Source: Zygnema cylindricum
Lineage: Eukaryota > Streptophyta > Zygnematophyceae > Zygnematales > Zygnemataceae
Direction of reading: 5' to 3'
Length of the DNA stretch: 64,000 bases
NCBI GenBank assembly: GCA_037447655.1
Contig: JBBHKE010000040.1
Location: forward strand, 111,518-175,517
Positions 44,658-56,953 of the stretch are shown in pieces. Position numbers and translations under genes: made by a program. Numbering within the stretch: position 1 is the stretch's first letter; each line of letters starts with the position of its first letter. The notes beneath the pieces are model-generated. The model saw only the letters and a program-made list of their open reading frames with translations, was not told the origin of the DNA and searched no databases.

Positions 44658-46963
44658 ATGGACCAATCTTCGTGTGATCCTGACGCACGTGACAGGTGTG
44701 TGGAAAAGTTCGCCTATTTCTTTCCTGGCACGGATGGCATCTATCCCTTTAACTGGAACCTTACGCCCCAAACTGGACAGGGTAATTTCCTGTGGCGCCA
44801 TCTGGAGATGAAAAGGGAATTACAAAGCATGGGGCAAGTTTGGAATGAAGGGTATGATGCCCTTAAGAACGTATTGACTGAACAGCAAATCGCGTCACTG
44901 TTTGCTCATGAAAGTGAATGTTTCACTGACAGCGAAGGTGTTACAATAGTACGAATAAGCTCCACTGACTCTCTTAAAAGCGATTTTGAACTACGAATGG
45001 GAGTTGCATTTACTGATAGCCTCTTAGTCAGCTGGAGTGTACTCGGAGAAGTTCCCTTTCTCGCGTCTGGAAATACTGTACATGTACAACAGGAGCGGAA
45101 GTCCTCCTCTCAAATTAAATCCCCCTCTCAATTAAAATCCCCCTCTCAATTAGAATCCCCGATTAATATGAAGGACGATCAAAGGTCCTATCATCAGTGG
45201 CATGAAGGCGTGAAGGAAAAATGTGGTGGCGAACCTCACACTACGCGTGAATTGCTGGTTTACCTCTTAGATTTTTTTGGTCAGCGGGTGGAGACACTGC
45301 GGAAGGAGCTGGAGCAGTTACTGGAGAACCTCGAGAAAGAATGTGAGTGGGGTAGAAGGGGAGGGGAGCGGTGATTGGAGAGGATGATGGAGCAAGGGAG
45401 TTCTCGGAGGGTGGGAGAATTATAGAGGAAAAGGAGGGTGGGAAGAAGGAAAAGGTGTGGCAGAGGGTAGAGAGGAAACGAAAGAGAGAGGGCCAGAGGC
45501 TGAGAGAAGTGAGGTCAAAGAGAGTAAAAGGAGGAGGGAAAGGATAAAAGGGTGGATGAAGCCCGAGGAGAAGAAAAAGCGGTACCGGGTTCAAAGGAGG
45601 AAAAAAAGTGGAGAGAGGTAGTTTAAGGAAAGAATGAGGAAAGGGTGAAAGGGCAGAAGATGATCAATTCTTTTTGTGAACAGGGGGACGAAAAAACAAA
45701 GTGAGAGGAGACTGCAATTAGTGGAGAGAGAAATGTAAGAAAGGACATCAAAAGTAGAAGCAGGAAGAGAAGGAATAAATAAATTGCAGGGGGTTTCTGG
45801 TAAGGTAAATGAGCTTTTTCTCTTATGCAATAGTTCCAGTCTGGAATTGTAGACCTTGACTTCTATTGCCCATTAAAGCCTTTAATTCTTACGAAAGGAA
45901 TAATTTGTAGCATAGGAATGTGTACTTAGGGAATGCCAGACGTATTTCCTGTGGCAGGCAAACCTTCAAATTCGGAGTGGTCTGACAAAGTTAAAACCTT
46001 CAATACCCACGTTCAGGACTTGATGAAGGTGGACCCCTTTTCCTTCCTTATTTGAGTGGGAGTTTGGTTTTGTTGTTGCGTTTTTGAAGAAATAGCAATT
46101 TGAACGGACAAGGTGGATTTTTATTGCTTAGAATACTGAATGGGCAGGAAGATAGGAGAGAGAGTGGGAGTAAGAGTTTTATGCTTGTGTGGCAGGGAGG
46201 AGAAGGTACAGGCAGGAAGGGGGGGAGGGGGAAGGGGGATATGACCGATAAACTGATGTTCAAAGGGGAATAATAATTATCAAGAATTCTAAACCATCTC
46301 TTTTGGTTTTCAGTCTATTCAAGGGTTTGATTTCGTGTTACTTAAAGTGGGAAAAATAATTGATGAAGTTGAGGGAACAACAAATTCCCCCTTAATTGCT
46401 TTTGTTAGTACGAGGAAACTGACGGTGGAAATGGAGAACTGCAAAGAGCGTTTATGTACGTATAAGAGTCGAATCAAAACAGCGAGAACAACCAAGGAAA
46501 CAGAAGGCAATCGACCAAATTGCAAGAATATCATGTTTTTTGTTTTCCTGCCACTGCTTGTCTTCGTGCATTGTAAGATTCTGACCTTTAAGACCTCCAA
46601 AAAATGCTGTGCTCGCAACAGCAATAATGTGCATTCTATTCAGTGTGATGGCAAATGGGAGCAAAAGTGTGCATGATATTGTTTCCATCAACTCAATATG
46701 GCTGACCTCAGTGTTCTTTTTTGTTACTTGCGTTTGCAGTCAACAGTTTACCTTGGGTTCCTCATGTGATCAATTTTGAAGGTCCGGCTGGATTTTGGTT
46801 ATTTGTGGCCATATTGGCTGTCATAATCATGATAGCGGTATATTTCGGTATTTCTATCTGCGGTTCTATATGCATTGGTTCGGAAAGTTCATTATACACT
46901 CGGATATGTACTGTTTGGGAAAGTTGGAAAGAAAATCTCGTTACTGATGACAGCCATTGCTAA
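44658..46963 (+). CDS. CorA-like divalent-cation transporter, complete (four exons)
   Basis: Exons 44658-45342, 45958-46028, 46314-46572 and 46740-46963 have matching phases (1, 0, 1) and GTGAGT, GTGGAC and GTAAGA donors, giving 412 residues. Residues 1-150 form an N-terminal domain (AYFFPGTDGIYPFNW at its start). A linker with SPSQLK repeats follows, then long helices (LLVYLLDFFGQRVETLRKEL), a basic stretch, membrane segment 1 (IMFFVFLPLLVFV), a loop HFNSLPWVP, and membrane segment 2 (FWLFVAILAVIIMIAVYF) with a short C-terminal tail. This is the CorA/MRS2 architecture. The GMN signature is replaced by HFN, which in CorA would disturb the ion filter. The 71-nt second exon is the counterpart of the 77-nt exon of the gene at 489-1455, confirming paralogy. 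Substrate unknown; Mg is only the family's usual ion. Confidence 0.82.
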
Positions 46964-48175
46964 TTTGTTTTCTACTTTTTGGATAGTTGCGATTTTTTTT
47001 TCTTTAGTGTACTATGTGCATAATGTAAAGAAGTCGTAGCTTAATTGAAGAAGGTGCCTGTCATATGTGCCTTTTTTTTGGGATCTTGATCGAAGCATGG
47101 TGGATTATGATAAATGCGCCATCTAGCTTGTATGCAGTTGACTTGAAATAGTAGTCAGTTTTATTGACACTATTTTAGTTCTAAGAGTTGATCAAATGAC
47201 TGTTGCAGTGCATCTCAAGTCACACAACACTGACATGGATAAAAGGGGTACAAACGAGGACTAAAAGAGTACGGTAACAGCAAAATATGTACTTTCAATT
47301 GTTATTTACTGAAAACTACAAAATATGTTTATGAGAAAAAGTTCAAGTTCAAAGAAATCCAAAACAATTTCATACGATCGAAAATAAAGAAAGTCACCCT
47401 GTAACCCAGCTGTAACTAAATACGGCCCAAAAAAAAATTGATTTACACTTCGCTGAGCACTGTAAAACACAACAGTACAAAAAAGTACTGGAATCTAGAC
47501 ATAACACAGTATTTCCCAAAAGAAGCTGTACTTATTTTGAACGTACCTCTGACATTTTTTAAGTGTTGTTTAATTCATGTTTCGGTTTTTTTATGTAGTA
47601 GCCAATGTACTTTTTCGCACTTAAATGTGATATGTTTGTGCAACACTTGTGTTTTAACTGCATTTGCATATGCTTCCTGGTTGAATAAGTAAACACTGCT
47701 GGAATTAGAACAAAACGTTTTTGGTTTTGTTCAGTTCGTGAAAAATGGTCGTCCCCTGGTTCAAATAACTGTCTTGGGAAAAACAATTTCTAACCTACAA
47801 GTGCAGTTCACTTAGTTGTCTCAGTGCCATGAAATATTACATATATTACATATCAGTTGACATCAGCCTCAATTTTTTTGGCTTCGTTCAATCTTCTACA
47901 ATTCGGTGCAGTACCAGTCACTTTTTCTTGTCTTTTGACAAATTTTTCTGAGATAATCTATATTTTAACAATTATAATAATGTATATTAAGTTTTTGATC
48001 TTTCAACGAACGTTTAGTGCGTACATTTTCCTTTTTCCTCGACGGTTTTGCTGTTTCCATAATTAAATTCACTTTTTTTCTAAGTCTACAGATTTATGCT
48101 GGAAAGTAGATACAAAATTTGAAATTTAATCGCCAATCGTAAATAGTGTAGATTGATTTGGTCGACGGTCCACGT
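46964..48175. other. 3' flank and spacer, no gene
   Basis: AT-rich; TGTAA occurs near 47025 and could serve as a poly(A) signal, but this is unproven. No exon or repeat match found. Confidence 0.35.
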
Positions 48176-48877
48176 TTGGTGAGGTTCCATTAGGGGAAAA
48201 ATGTCGTTGTATACTGAAAGCCGTACTGTTTCGTACAATGTCGTACCAAAAAAAGAATGTCAGAAAAACAAGCCTACTGAATGAGGGATTTGATTCTCCA
48301 CGTTTATGGGCCGTGGACCGTCGGATGCCTAATCGGATACGCCATCGTCTCACAGTTTCATTTCACAACAAGTGACACGGAGTAGGTCAATTCTAATCGC
48401 CTGAACGAACAACATCGTGCCTCGTGGAAAAGTGAACAAATATCCACGACGACCGCGCGACCAGGTGGGTACACGTCGCATGTGACATGTGCCTTCCGTC
48501 AGGGAGGATGCGAGGCCACCGGAAGCCACAAAAAAATCTTTGGCAGAGGATATTGTTTCACGCTTCTGTTGCCATCCACGAACCATTCTGACATTTTCGT
48601 ACGCTTAAAAAAATCTTAAGTGTCGTCCGCTCGTACAGATTTTATTCATTGTGTCGTACGAGTCACTTTATACCTTCGCTGGTACAAATATGTGGTCACA
48701 ATTTTTTGTCAGAGATTCTTTGAAGATTACCAGAATCGTGTTCATCTATTACGTAGACCATTCAAAGTGTGCCACGCAAATATAATGTCGGTTACTGAGC
48801 CGACGGAACATTCCCTTCAGTAAACGAATTAAACGATTTTTTGAAGGTTACTGAGACCGCGTAATGGAACAACGCTC
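48176..48877. mobile_element. Related GGG-type element (family I)
   Basis: Ends GGTGAGGTTCCATTAGG and GTAATGGAAC. Its interior (for example GCACATGTCACATGCGAC) resembles 51640-51760 in element J. Borders are approximate. Confidence 0.55.
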
Positions 48878-48880
48878 TAA

Positions 48881-49490
48881 GGGTGAAGTTCCATTAGGAC
48901 ATTCTGTAATTGTACGGCCAACATTACAGAATGCTACAATTTGAACGAAGTTCCATTGCGCAGAGTCTGTAATCCACGTGTTAGCAAAAGAGTGGTGCCA
49001 CATAGCTATTGATTTGATTTAAAAAATCGTAAATGATTTTCACACCGACCAAAAATCTTCATTTGCGTACCATGTACGTGCGTACCAGGTCATCGTACAA
49101 CACAACTTTTGTACTCTTTGCAGACGCCTTCTCAGATACCACCTCACTTTTTTAGGCTTCCTGTTTTTACGCGTGACGAATGAGCGTTTCTAAAAATAGT
49201 GTGACGAATGGGCGCTAACAAAAATAGCGTGACAAAATTTCGTTACGATATTTCGTTTGTGTTTTCTGCTGGATTTTTGAATGCGTATGTAGTGTGCAAA
49301 TTTTTCTGATTTTCGTTGGTTACCATATTGACACGTATGCTCATTATCCAGCGTGTTGCGGCTCAAATTATTCTGTAATTGGTGATGTACCTCGCGAGGT
49401 ACATCACCAATTACAGAAACTTTCAAAGAGAATGCTTCGCGAAAAAAATCCAACGGTCATTGTTAACTCCCAGACTTCTGGAAAATACCA
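48881..49490. mobile_element. Element E2, right end replaced
   Basis: Starts GGGTGAAGTTCCATTAGG after TAA and matches E1 closely. It carries a 38-bp perfect palindrome (49376-49413, centre CCTCGCGAGG). The right end is replaced by family C sequence at about 49490. Confidence 0.72.
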
Positions 49491-49495
49491 ACATG

Positions 49496-49695
49496 ATAAG
49501 TTTGAAGATGACGTGACAGTGGGTCGAAAAAATACAAGACGAGAAATATTTGTACATCTTAAGTTCGACCATAACGCAAGTTTAACTCCACAAATTTGCG
49601 ATTTTTTCGTACGGTTGCAACCTAAGTAGTACGACGCTAGATTTAAAAGAAAACGATATAAAAAAACTCGTACTTAGCCACATGGGGCCGTACCC
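49496..49695. mobile_element. Right-end fragment of family C (C9)
   Basis: GATAAGTTTGAAGATGACGT through ACATGGGGCCGTACCC, followed by TAA. The left part is missing. Confidence 0.7.
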
Positions 49696-49726
49696 TAATT
49701 GATCGTCAAATTTAAACTCAACGGTA

Positions 49727-50312
49727 CACCGCGAATCGTTATTAGCGTTGAGAAATAATTAGTGTTAAAAAATTATTGGGGTTAGCAACACTTATTACGA
49801 TTTTAACTTTTTGTGAAAAAAAAAATTAACTCTAATTGATCTATAATTCTAACTTTGGTACAACGAATTTGCCATCAGGATCTTCACAGTAAAATAGGTG
49901 AAAGTGCAAAATATGTCAAATCGTGCATTGTCGCGTCCATTGACTCTAATTTTTACATAACTCTAATTTGGGTGTTTGTCGAAAATAATTATTACGCTAC
50001 ACATATTTTTACAATAAAATATGTACGATCTCATTCTGTCTTTTATTCTGATTGCAGTTTTACATGCTATCGTGACTTCTTTTATCCATGTTTTGCGCTT
50101 TTTTACTTAACAAAGTACCATTTTGTACGAACTGACACGCCCGTACACCGCCTTATTCAATAACATCATAAATTAGAATTATGAACGCGAATTCTCTAGA
50201 ACCATAATTAACGTCATAAAAAAAATAAAATTATTAATTATATTTCGGGTTTTTTAATCAAAATTTGGGGGCGCGGATATAGAGTTCATAACGCCAATAA
50301 CGATTCGCGGTG
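49727..50312. mobile_element. MITE A3
   Basis: 586 bp, ends CACCGCGAATCGTTATTAG / CTAATAACGATTCGCGGTG-like. The left flank is TA; the right flank has mutated to AA. Confidence 0.75.
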
Positions 50313-50340
50313 AACTTTACTTGTACCAATGTGTATTTAA

Positions 50341-52025
50341 GGGTGGCCTTCCATTAGGTGCTCCGGTAATTGTACGAAAAACTTTACTGAAGGTGTAACA
50401 GGATTTCCTACCTCTCATAAAATCCCATTACTGCAACCAATTTCAACCACACATTCCACACATTGGAAAATACACATCCACATTGGAAAACACTCACCTA
50501 AGGATAAACTTTAAATTAGAAGAAGCTTATGTCCACATAACATTAGCTTGGTCTCTTGCCCTCGTGGCTCAACCCTTTTTATTAAGGTATTTTCACTACT
50601 CTCCACTCTAAAATATTCCATCTCTTAACTACTAAAACACTACTTAGTTTGTAAGAGATTTCAGTGTAAAAATGCCATTGCTCCAATTTGGTATTATTTG
50701 CTCAAGACCAAGATCAGTCATAATTTCCACAAACTTTTCCAAAGGTAAAGATGTGTACTCTCCTCATAGACTTCACTATTTATCCATCATCGCCATGGAC
50801 TCGCCAGGCCAGAGTCAACGCTCCGTTGAACAGGTTTTCTGTGGGCCAATCATTGATCAGCTAGGACTCGGATTGACCAATGCAAAAATGTGCGAAATCT
50901 CTTACTAATTACGTATGATTTACTAACCAATCAAACGCTACATTTCACTACGTAACTTTTACCTGCAAAATTGCGCGCCAAAAAAAACGTGACTTCGCAC
51001 GAACGTGCGTCGCAAATTTCACACGCAAAACTACCGAAGAAATTCCATAATGTGAATGTGACGCTTCGTACTAAAAATTGTGCCAAACGGATTATCGTGC
51101 GTACCAAACGAAATATTGATTCATTTAGTACTTTTAAAATGTGCGCCTGATATTCCGCGGCTAGTTTGACCCTTAACCCGTTACAATGAACACCCACTCG
51201 TTATTTTGACCTAGCACTTTCCCCTAAATACACCAATCGCTATATCTTTTAAACTACAACTCAAAATCGTGCGATTCTTTCGTGGGCGTCTACCAAATTC
51301 AAAAATTTATATTTGTAACACTTTAATACCCATTTAAGAACAAGTTCAATCCACTATTACTGTTACATAAAGGCATGCCTTCCGTTACGTCGCGTCAGTA
51401 ACCACTTTTTATTTGCGTGGCTCATTCTGGTTGGTAACACGTAGGTTAATATTCGGTGCTTAAAATCTTAAAAGAACCTTCGAATGCAATGTCTGAACGC
51501 AAAAATTTTATGAGCGGAGGCAATATCTGTACCAGCGGAGATAATATCTGTACTGGCGGAGGTAATTAATGACTTGTACAGAGGGCATTAAAATGTACTA
51601 CCCAAAATTTCAAAACAGATCGACAAAAAGGCGTTGGCAAACTTTGATGGTAGGAGCGTGACGGGATAATTTCAGCAGATTCGCAACCACCTTGGCGGAA
51701 GGCACGTGGCCCTTGCGACGTGTACGCACATGCACACGCGCTCATCGCGGATTTTTTTTTTCCGTTTTCCACGAGGCCCATTTTTACATGTTCAGTCTTC
51801 GAGAACTGTCCTCCCTGGTCACGGTCTTAACAAACTGTAGGGTTACTGATGTGGCGTCACGGATAAAAAGTGTAATAGCATCCGACGACCAGGTTTCACA
51901 CCTACAACCTTAGACATTTTTCCTTAATGGTGTTTTCTTTAAAAAAAATAAAAAATGGTATGGACCTGTACGAAACGGTACGGCCCTCGATAAAAACCCC
52001 ATATTTTCGCTAATGAAAGGCCACC
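50341..52025. mobile_element. PIF/Harbinger-like element J with a nested solo LTR
   Basis: Ends GGGTGGCCTTCCATTA / TAATGAAAGGCCACC, flanks TAA and TTA. Removing the 974-bp insert leaves about 711 bp, the normal size of the D and E families. It lies within a copy of repeat B; an uninterrupted B copy near 44470 shows the empty site. Confidence 0.72.
50394..51367. mobile_element. Probable solo LTR
   Basis: Begins TGTAACAG and ends CTGTTACA (TG...CA with inverted ends), flanked by TGAAGG and TAAAGG, a 6-bp duplication with one mismatch. No internal coding region or second LTR. Unrelated to the LTRs at 11086 and 14328. Confidence 0.65.
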
Positions 52026-52620
52026 TTAAAACGTACAATTTTTGACAAAGTGACGTAAGTGACTGCGCTCAACCAAAACAGTCATTACCATGATCAATTC
52101 CCTTCCCTAATTATATAGGGAATTGATCATAACAGTGACTGTTTTGGTTGCGCACAATCACTTACGTCATTTTGTGAAAGATTGTACGTTTGAAGTACAC
52201 AGCTGTATAAATAAAGTACCGTTAAGTCTAAATTTGACGGTAATCAGTTGGATAGGTTTGACTTTTAAAATATTGTTGCAACCGCTTAAAATTTTGCCGC
52301 GCTTGCAAACGTCCACCGTCATAATAAAATTAACATTTCACACGGTCGGCTAAGGTTTACGGTAACAAAACTGCGGCAACCACATGTAAACAAAAGTGTT
52401 GCAGATAGTCACTTTTTGTCTTTACGTGAGCTCCACTATGAGAGCATTTGTTTGATTTTAACTTACTCGCAAAATTGAAATTTAACCGCGAATCGTACAT
52501 TGAACTTAGACGCAAAGTGAAAAACGACCAAACTGAAACCTCTCAAAACTTAAGTACTATAAGTTTTGTACGTATAAGTAAAACCGCACGAACCTAATTA
52601 AACGTTGTGCACTATATTAA
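52026..52620. repeat. Repeat family B, copy with head-to-head ends
   Basis: A B terminus in one orientation (ending CATGATCAATTCCC) meets a second in the opposite orientation (GGGAATTGATCATAAC) across TTCCCTAATTATATA, making a long inverted repeat around 52111. The right arm runs on through GACGGTAATCAGTTGG and TGAGCTCCACTATGAGAG. Confidence 0.65.
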
Positions 52621-52653
52621 AACGGACCAGCGAAAAAATATCAATGAAACTAA

Positions 52654-53327
52654 GGGTCAAGTTCCATCAATTAAAAAGTGCGGTAATTTACAAAAATCCG
52701 CGTCTATCCGTACCAAACCGTACCGCTTATTTGGTTTTTATTAGCGAAACAACATTACAAATAATCTTGCCAATACTCTCCGAAGGTCTGAAGGTAATAT
52801 TGATTGTCGGATGTTCATCGGCGAGGCATTCGCTTCATTTTTCTCTTTAACTGCCAACGTACCTGTAAGAGGTGGACTGGCAATTACAGAAAAAAATTTA
52901 TATCGTGACACGCTAGATAAATAAGTTACGTGTCACGATGGAAAACCAACGAAAAATGACGAAATTTGCACATGTTCTGTACTTTTAAAAACCGAAAATT
53001 AAAAAAATAATCTCGAAACGGTCCTTCGTCGCACTATTTTTGGCAACGCTCTTTCGTCACACTATTTTCGGCAAAGGATTTTGGTCATGTTCGAAAACAG
53101 GGAACCCTAAAAAATGAGCTGGCGTAAAAGACTGGCGTTTGCAAAAAGTACATAAGTTTTGTCGTATTATGACTTGGTACGCATGTACATGGTAGGCAAG
53201 TGAAGATTGAAGTGAAATTTGTCAATGTGAAGATTTTTAAAAGATTTGAAATATCAGGTCAAAACCTACGTGGTACCACTCAATGTATAACACGTGGTTT
53301 ACAAACTGTTCGTGAAGGAACATCGAC
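52654..53327. mobile_element. PIF/Harbinger-like element E6
   Basis: 674 bp, starts GGGTCAAGTTCCATCA, ends GGAACATCGAC, flanks TAA and TTA. Palindromic site at 52851-52883. It abuts C7. Confidence 0.75.
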
Positions 53328-53330
53328 TTA

Positions 53331-53966
53331 GGGAATGTCCCCATGTGCATAAGTAAGGGTTATTTTCTTTCGTTTTCCTGTAAATATTAGAGCCGTACTT
53401 CCTAAGTTGCAACCGTACGAAGGAATCCCAAATTTGTATAGTACAATTGGCGTCATCCTAAAACTTAGAACGTACGAAAATTTGTCGTCTTGTGTTTTTC
53501 GACCCACTTCCACGAGAAAAAACATCATCTTCAACCTTATGTTTAAAACACATGTGCGATGTGTTTTAAAACTAGGTATTTTCGATAAACAAAGAGGAAC
53601 ATATATTTGCACGTGTTGTAATTTTTGAAAATTTACATACGATTTCCAAGGACAAAGAAAAATACAAAATTCGCTATGTTTTGTCCGTTTGCGTTCAATA
53701 CGACAAAGAAAAGTACACGATTTGTTTGGTTTTGTCCGTTTTTGGCCAGTACAGATTTTATTTTTCCAGGGGTCTCGAGATTCTGATGCCATTTCATGTC
53801 GAGCGGACAGGAGACGCGAAAGGCAAAGCGCATCTTCTTCGACCGTGAAACGACACATGCTGGAAGGCGATACGTCTACAATGTCACGGTAAGACATGCG
53901 ACGTCACAAGCAGTTCCAAAAATGTCGACGTATATAATAGTCACAACGTAAGTTACGATTACGTCC
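53331..53966. mobile_element. Element C7, right end missing
   Basis: Starts GGGAATGTCCCCATGTGC after TTA. Palindrome AAAACACATG / GATGTGTTTT at 53545-53569. No right inverted end before element C3. Confidence 0.7.
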
Positions 53967-53969
53967 TTA

Positions 53970-54714
53970 GGGTATGGCCCCATGTGGCTAAGTTCGAGTT
54001 TTTTTCTGTCGTCTTCTTTTCAAACTTAGCGCCGTACTGCCTAAGTTACGACCGTACGAAGAAATCGCAAATTTGTTGAGTACAATTTGCGTCATTCGCG
54101 AACTTAGGATGTACAAAAATTTGTCGTCTTACGTTTTTTCGACCAACTGTCACGTCAATTTCAAAGTTATCATAAGACACATCCACAATGTGTGTTAAGC
54201 TAAGTAACTCCAATAGAATAATTTATACCCACGTGTGAAAGGTTCTCATAAGTTTTTGACGGCTGAAAAAAGTACAAGGCTGTTCGTTTTTGCCCCCATG
54301 CACCTTATACGGATTTTCTTTGCAGGGGGTCTTGATGATGCAGTGTCATTTCACGCAAAGTTGAAAAATCTGTGAAGTCATGGGGGCCGGACGGGAGATG
54401 CTTACGCAAAGGAATGTTGTAGAGCCACGGCTGTAAGGTTCCACGTCTACGATGTCACGCAATGGCATGCGAAATCGTTTCAAAAATTACGATTTGTCTT
54501 GCGACGTTTCAAAAAGATTCGAAAAAATACGGTGCGGCAAAGACAAATTGTACACGGTGACAGCCGTCACTAGTATTGTCGACGTATACAATTGTCACAA
54601 ACTTAAGTAACAATCTCGAGTAAACAAATAGAGTCACCTGAAATCCGCGTCCGCCGGATCCGCGTTAAAATACAAAGTAAGTTCGCTAAGTTACAACTAC
54701 ATGGGGCCGCACCC
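53970..54714. mobile_element. PIF/Harbinger-like element C3
   Basis: 745 bp, ends GGGTATGGCCCCATGT / ACATGGGGCCGCACCC, with a TTA duplication (53967-53969, 54715-54717). Palindrome at 54175-54196, 205 bp from the left end. A further C-family end fragment follows at 54718-54812. Confidence 0.83.
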
Positions 54715-54938
54715 TTACACATAGGGACACTTGTAAACCGGGTCCGCCGGATCCGCGCTAAAATACAAAGTAGGTTCGCTAAGTTCGAAGTACATGGGGA
54801 AATACCCTCAATTAACCCGACCCGTAGAGTTAGCCGTACGATTACGGAAACGACTGATGGAACTTGACTCTAAATGAAAATAATGAGCGTCGTCACGAGC
54901 GACCAAAGCATGCAACTAAATTTCAATTTTGCGGCTAA

Positions 54939-55659
54939 GGCTGAAGTTCCATTAGGACATTTTGTAATTGTACGGCCAACATTACAGAATGCTACATTTT
55001 GAACGAAGTTCCATTGCGCAGAGTTTGTAATCCAGGTGTTAGCACAAGAGTGGTGCCACGTAACTATAGATTTTATATTTAAAATCGTCAATAATTTTCA
55101 CACCGACTGAAAATCTTGCGTACCATGTACTTGCGAACCAGGTCATCGTGTAACACAACTTTTGTACTATTTGCAGACGCTGTCAGATACCAACTCATTT
55201 TTTTATGGTTCTTGTTTTTTTCGCGTGACGAATGAGCGTTGACAAAATTAGTGTGACGAATGGGCGATAGCGAAAATAGTGAGACAAAAATGCGTTACGA
55301 GATTTCGTTTGTATTTTCTGTTGTATTTTTTAATGCGTATATCGCGTGCGAAATTTTTTGATTTCTATTGGTTGCCATCTTGACACGTATGCTCATGATC
55401 CAGCGTGTCGCAGTTCAATTTTCTCAGTAATTGGTGATGTACCTCGCGAGGTACATCATCAATTACATAAACTTTCGAAGCGAATGCTTCTCACAAAATA
55501 TCCAACGGTCATTGTTAACTCCCAAAATTTTGGAGAATATTGGCAAGATTCTCTGCAATGTTGTTTTTTGCATAAAAGCAAAATAAAAGGTACAGTATAG
55601 TACGGAGAGGTTTGAATTTCTGTAAACAACCTCACTTTTCGTCTAATGGAACTTCACCC
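54939..55659. mobile_element. PIF/Harbinger-like element E1
   Basis: 721 bp, ends GGCTGAAGTTCCATTAGG / CTAATGGAACTTCACCC, perfect TAA duplication (54936-54938, 55660-55662). It interrupts repeat B: the joined flanks GCGGC-TAA-GTTAAAATC match the uninterrupted B copy at about 52460-52480 on the complement. Palindrome at 55431-55470. Confidence 0.85.
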
Positions 55660-55662
55660 TAA

Positions 55663-55946
55663 GTTAAAATCCAACATGTGGTCTCATAGTGGTGCCACAT
55701 AAAAGACAATAAGTGACTGGCTGCAACACTTTTATTTACATGTGGTTGCCGCAGTTTTGTTACCGTAAACCTTGGCCGACCGTCTGAAATGTTGATTTTA
55801 TTATGACGGTCGACGTTCCCAAACGCGACAAAATTTGAAGCGGCTGAAATATTTTTTTGAAAGTCAAAGCTGTCCAACCGATTGACCATCAAATTTAGAC
55901 TCAACGATACTTTATTTGTACTAGTGTGTACTTAAAATGTAATTAT
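55663..55946. repeat. Repeat family B segment
   Basis: Continues repeat B after element E1 (TTACATGTGGTTGCCGCAG, GACGGTCGACGTTCCCAAA) up to the hAT-like element. Confidence 0.65.
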
Positions 55947-56731
55947 TAGTGTTGTGTATCGGTAAAACACTTATCACGATAACACCGATACCGATAGATA
56001 TCCGTTATCGAACAGTCAAAGGTCCCGATATATCGGTCTGGGACCTGCGAATTCCATATCGGCGATAACTTTTTAAAAATATAGTATGCATACAATAGTA
56101 CTATATAACATACTGTATTATATTATTTTCATTATATAGCGTGGAATGCCACGTATAAGAATTTGTTCCGCGTATCTATTTAACTGAAATTTTTTACGGA
56201 CAGCGTTGCACATAAACGTAGACAAATATAAGTTAATACTTTATTGTTATAAAACTATACTATCGAAACGAAAAAAAAAATACATTGTAAAATTTTTGAA
56301 TCAAACTTTTTCCAAAAAAAGACGAACAGACTGAAATAAGCAGACGAACACACCTCTCAGACTGTCGCCATTTCCAGACGCCATATTTTGAAAATTCTGG
56401 CAGCAGGAATTTTGAAAACCCCCTTAAATTAGGAATAATGATGGAAAAATCACGATTTTTTACCGGATCGGGAGTAAGGGGGTCCGCTGCGCGTCCGGGG
56501 AATACGACGTACAGTTGCGTATACAGGCCGTACACTTATCTGTACGGTCCGTGTAGTTATCGTCGATAGTTATCGTTATCGGCATTATCGCCGATAGGTA
56601 CATGATATTATTGGCTACTTATCGGCGATAAGACCGATGTCGATATATCGTACCAATATATCGATTATCGGGAACCCGAAAAAAGGTCCACATATCGGTT
56701 ATCGGTAAATCCTTACCGATACACAACACTA
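55947..56731. mobile_element. hAT-like non-autonomous element 1
   Basis: 785 bp, ends TAGTGTTGTGTATCGGTAA / TTACCGATACACAACACTA. Flanks GTAATTAT and GTAATTTT form an 8-bp duplication with one mismatch. The TAGTG terminus fits hAT. The interior is rich in CGATA and TATCG words. It is inserted into repeat B, whose sequence resumes at 56732. Confidence 0.83.
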
Positions 56732-56953
56732 GTAATTTTGTTGACAAAGTGACGTAAGTGACTGTGCGCAACCAAAACTGTCAGTGCCATGAATCCCATG
56801 ATCAATTCCCATTATATATAATACTATTTTTTTAGCGATTACATGTTACGCTGTTAGATTGGGGTTCCGTAACAATATTCATACGTGGCGTACAATACTA
56901 CTTACTGTTTCCGATTAATATACTATATTGTGTAAAGTATTGAAGTGTTGAAC

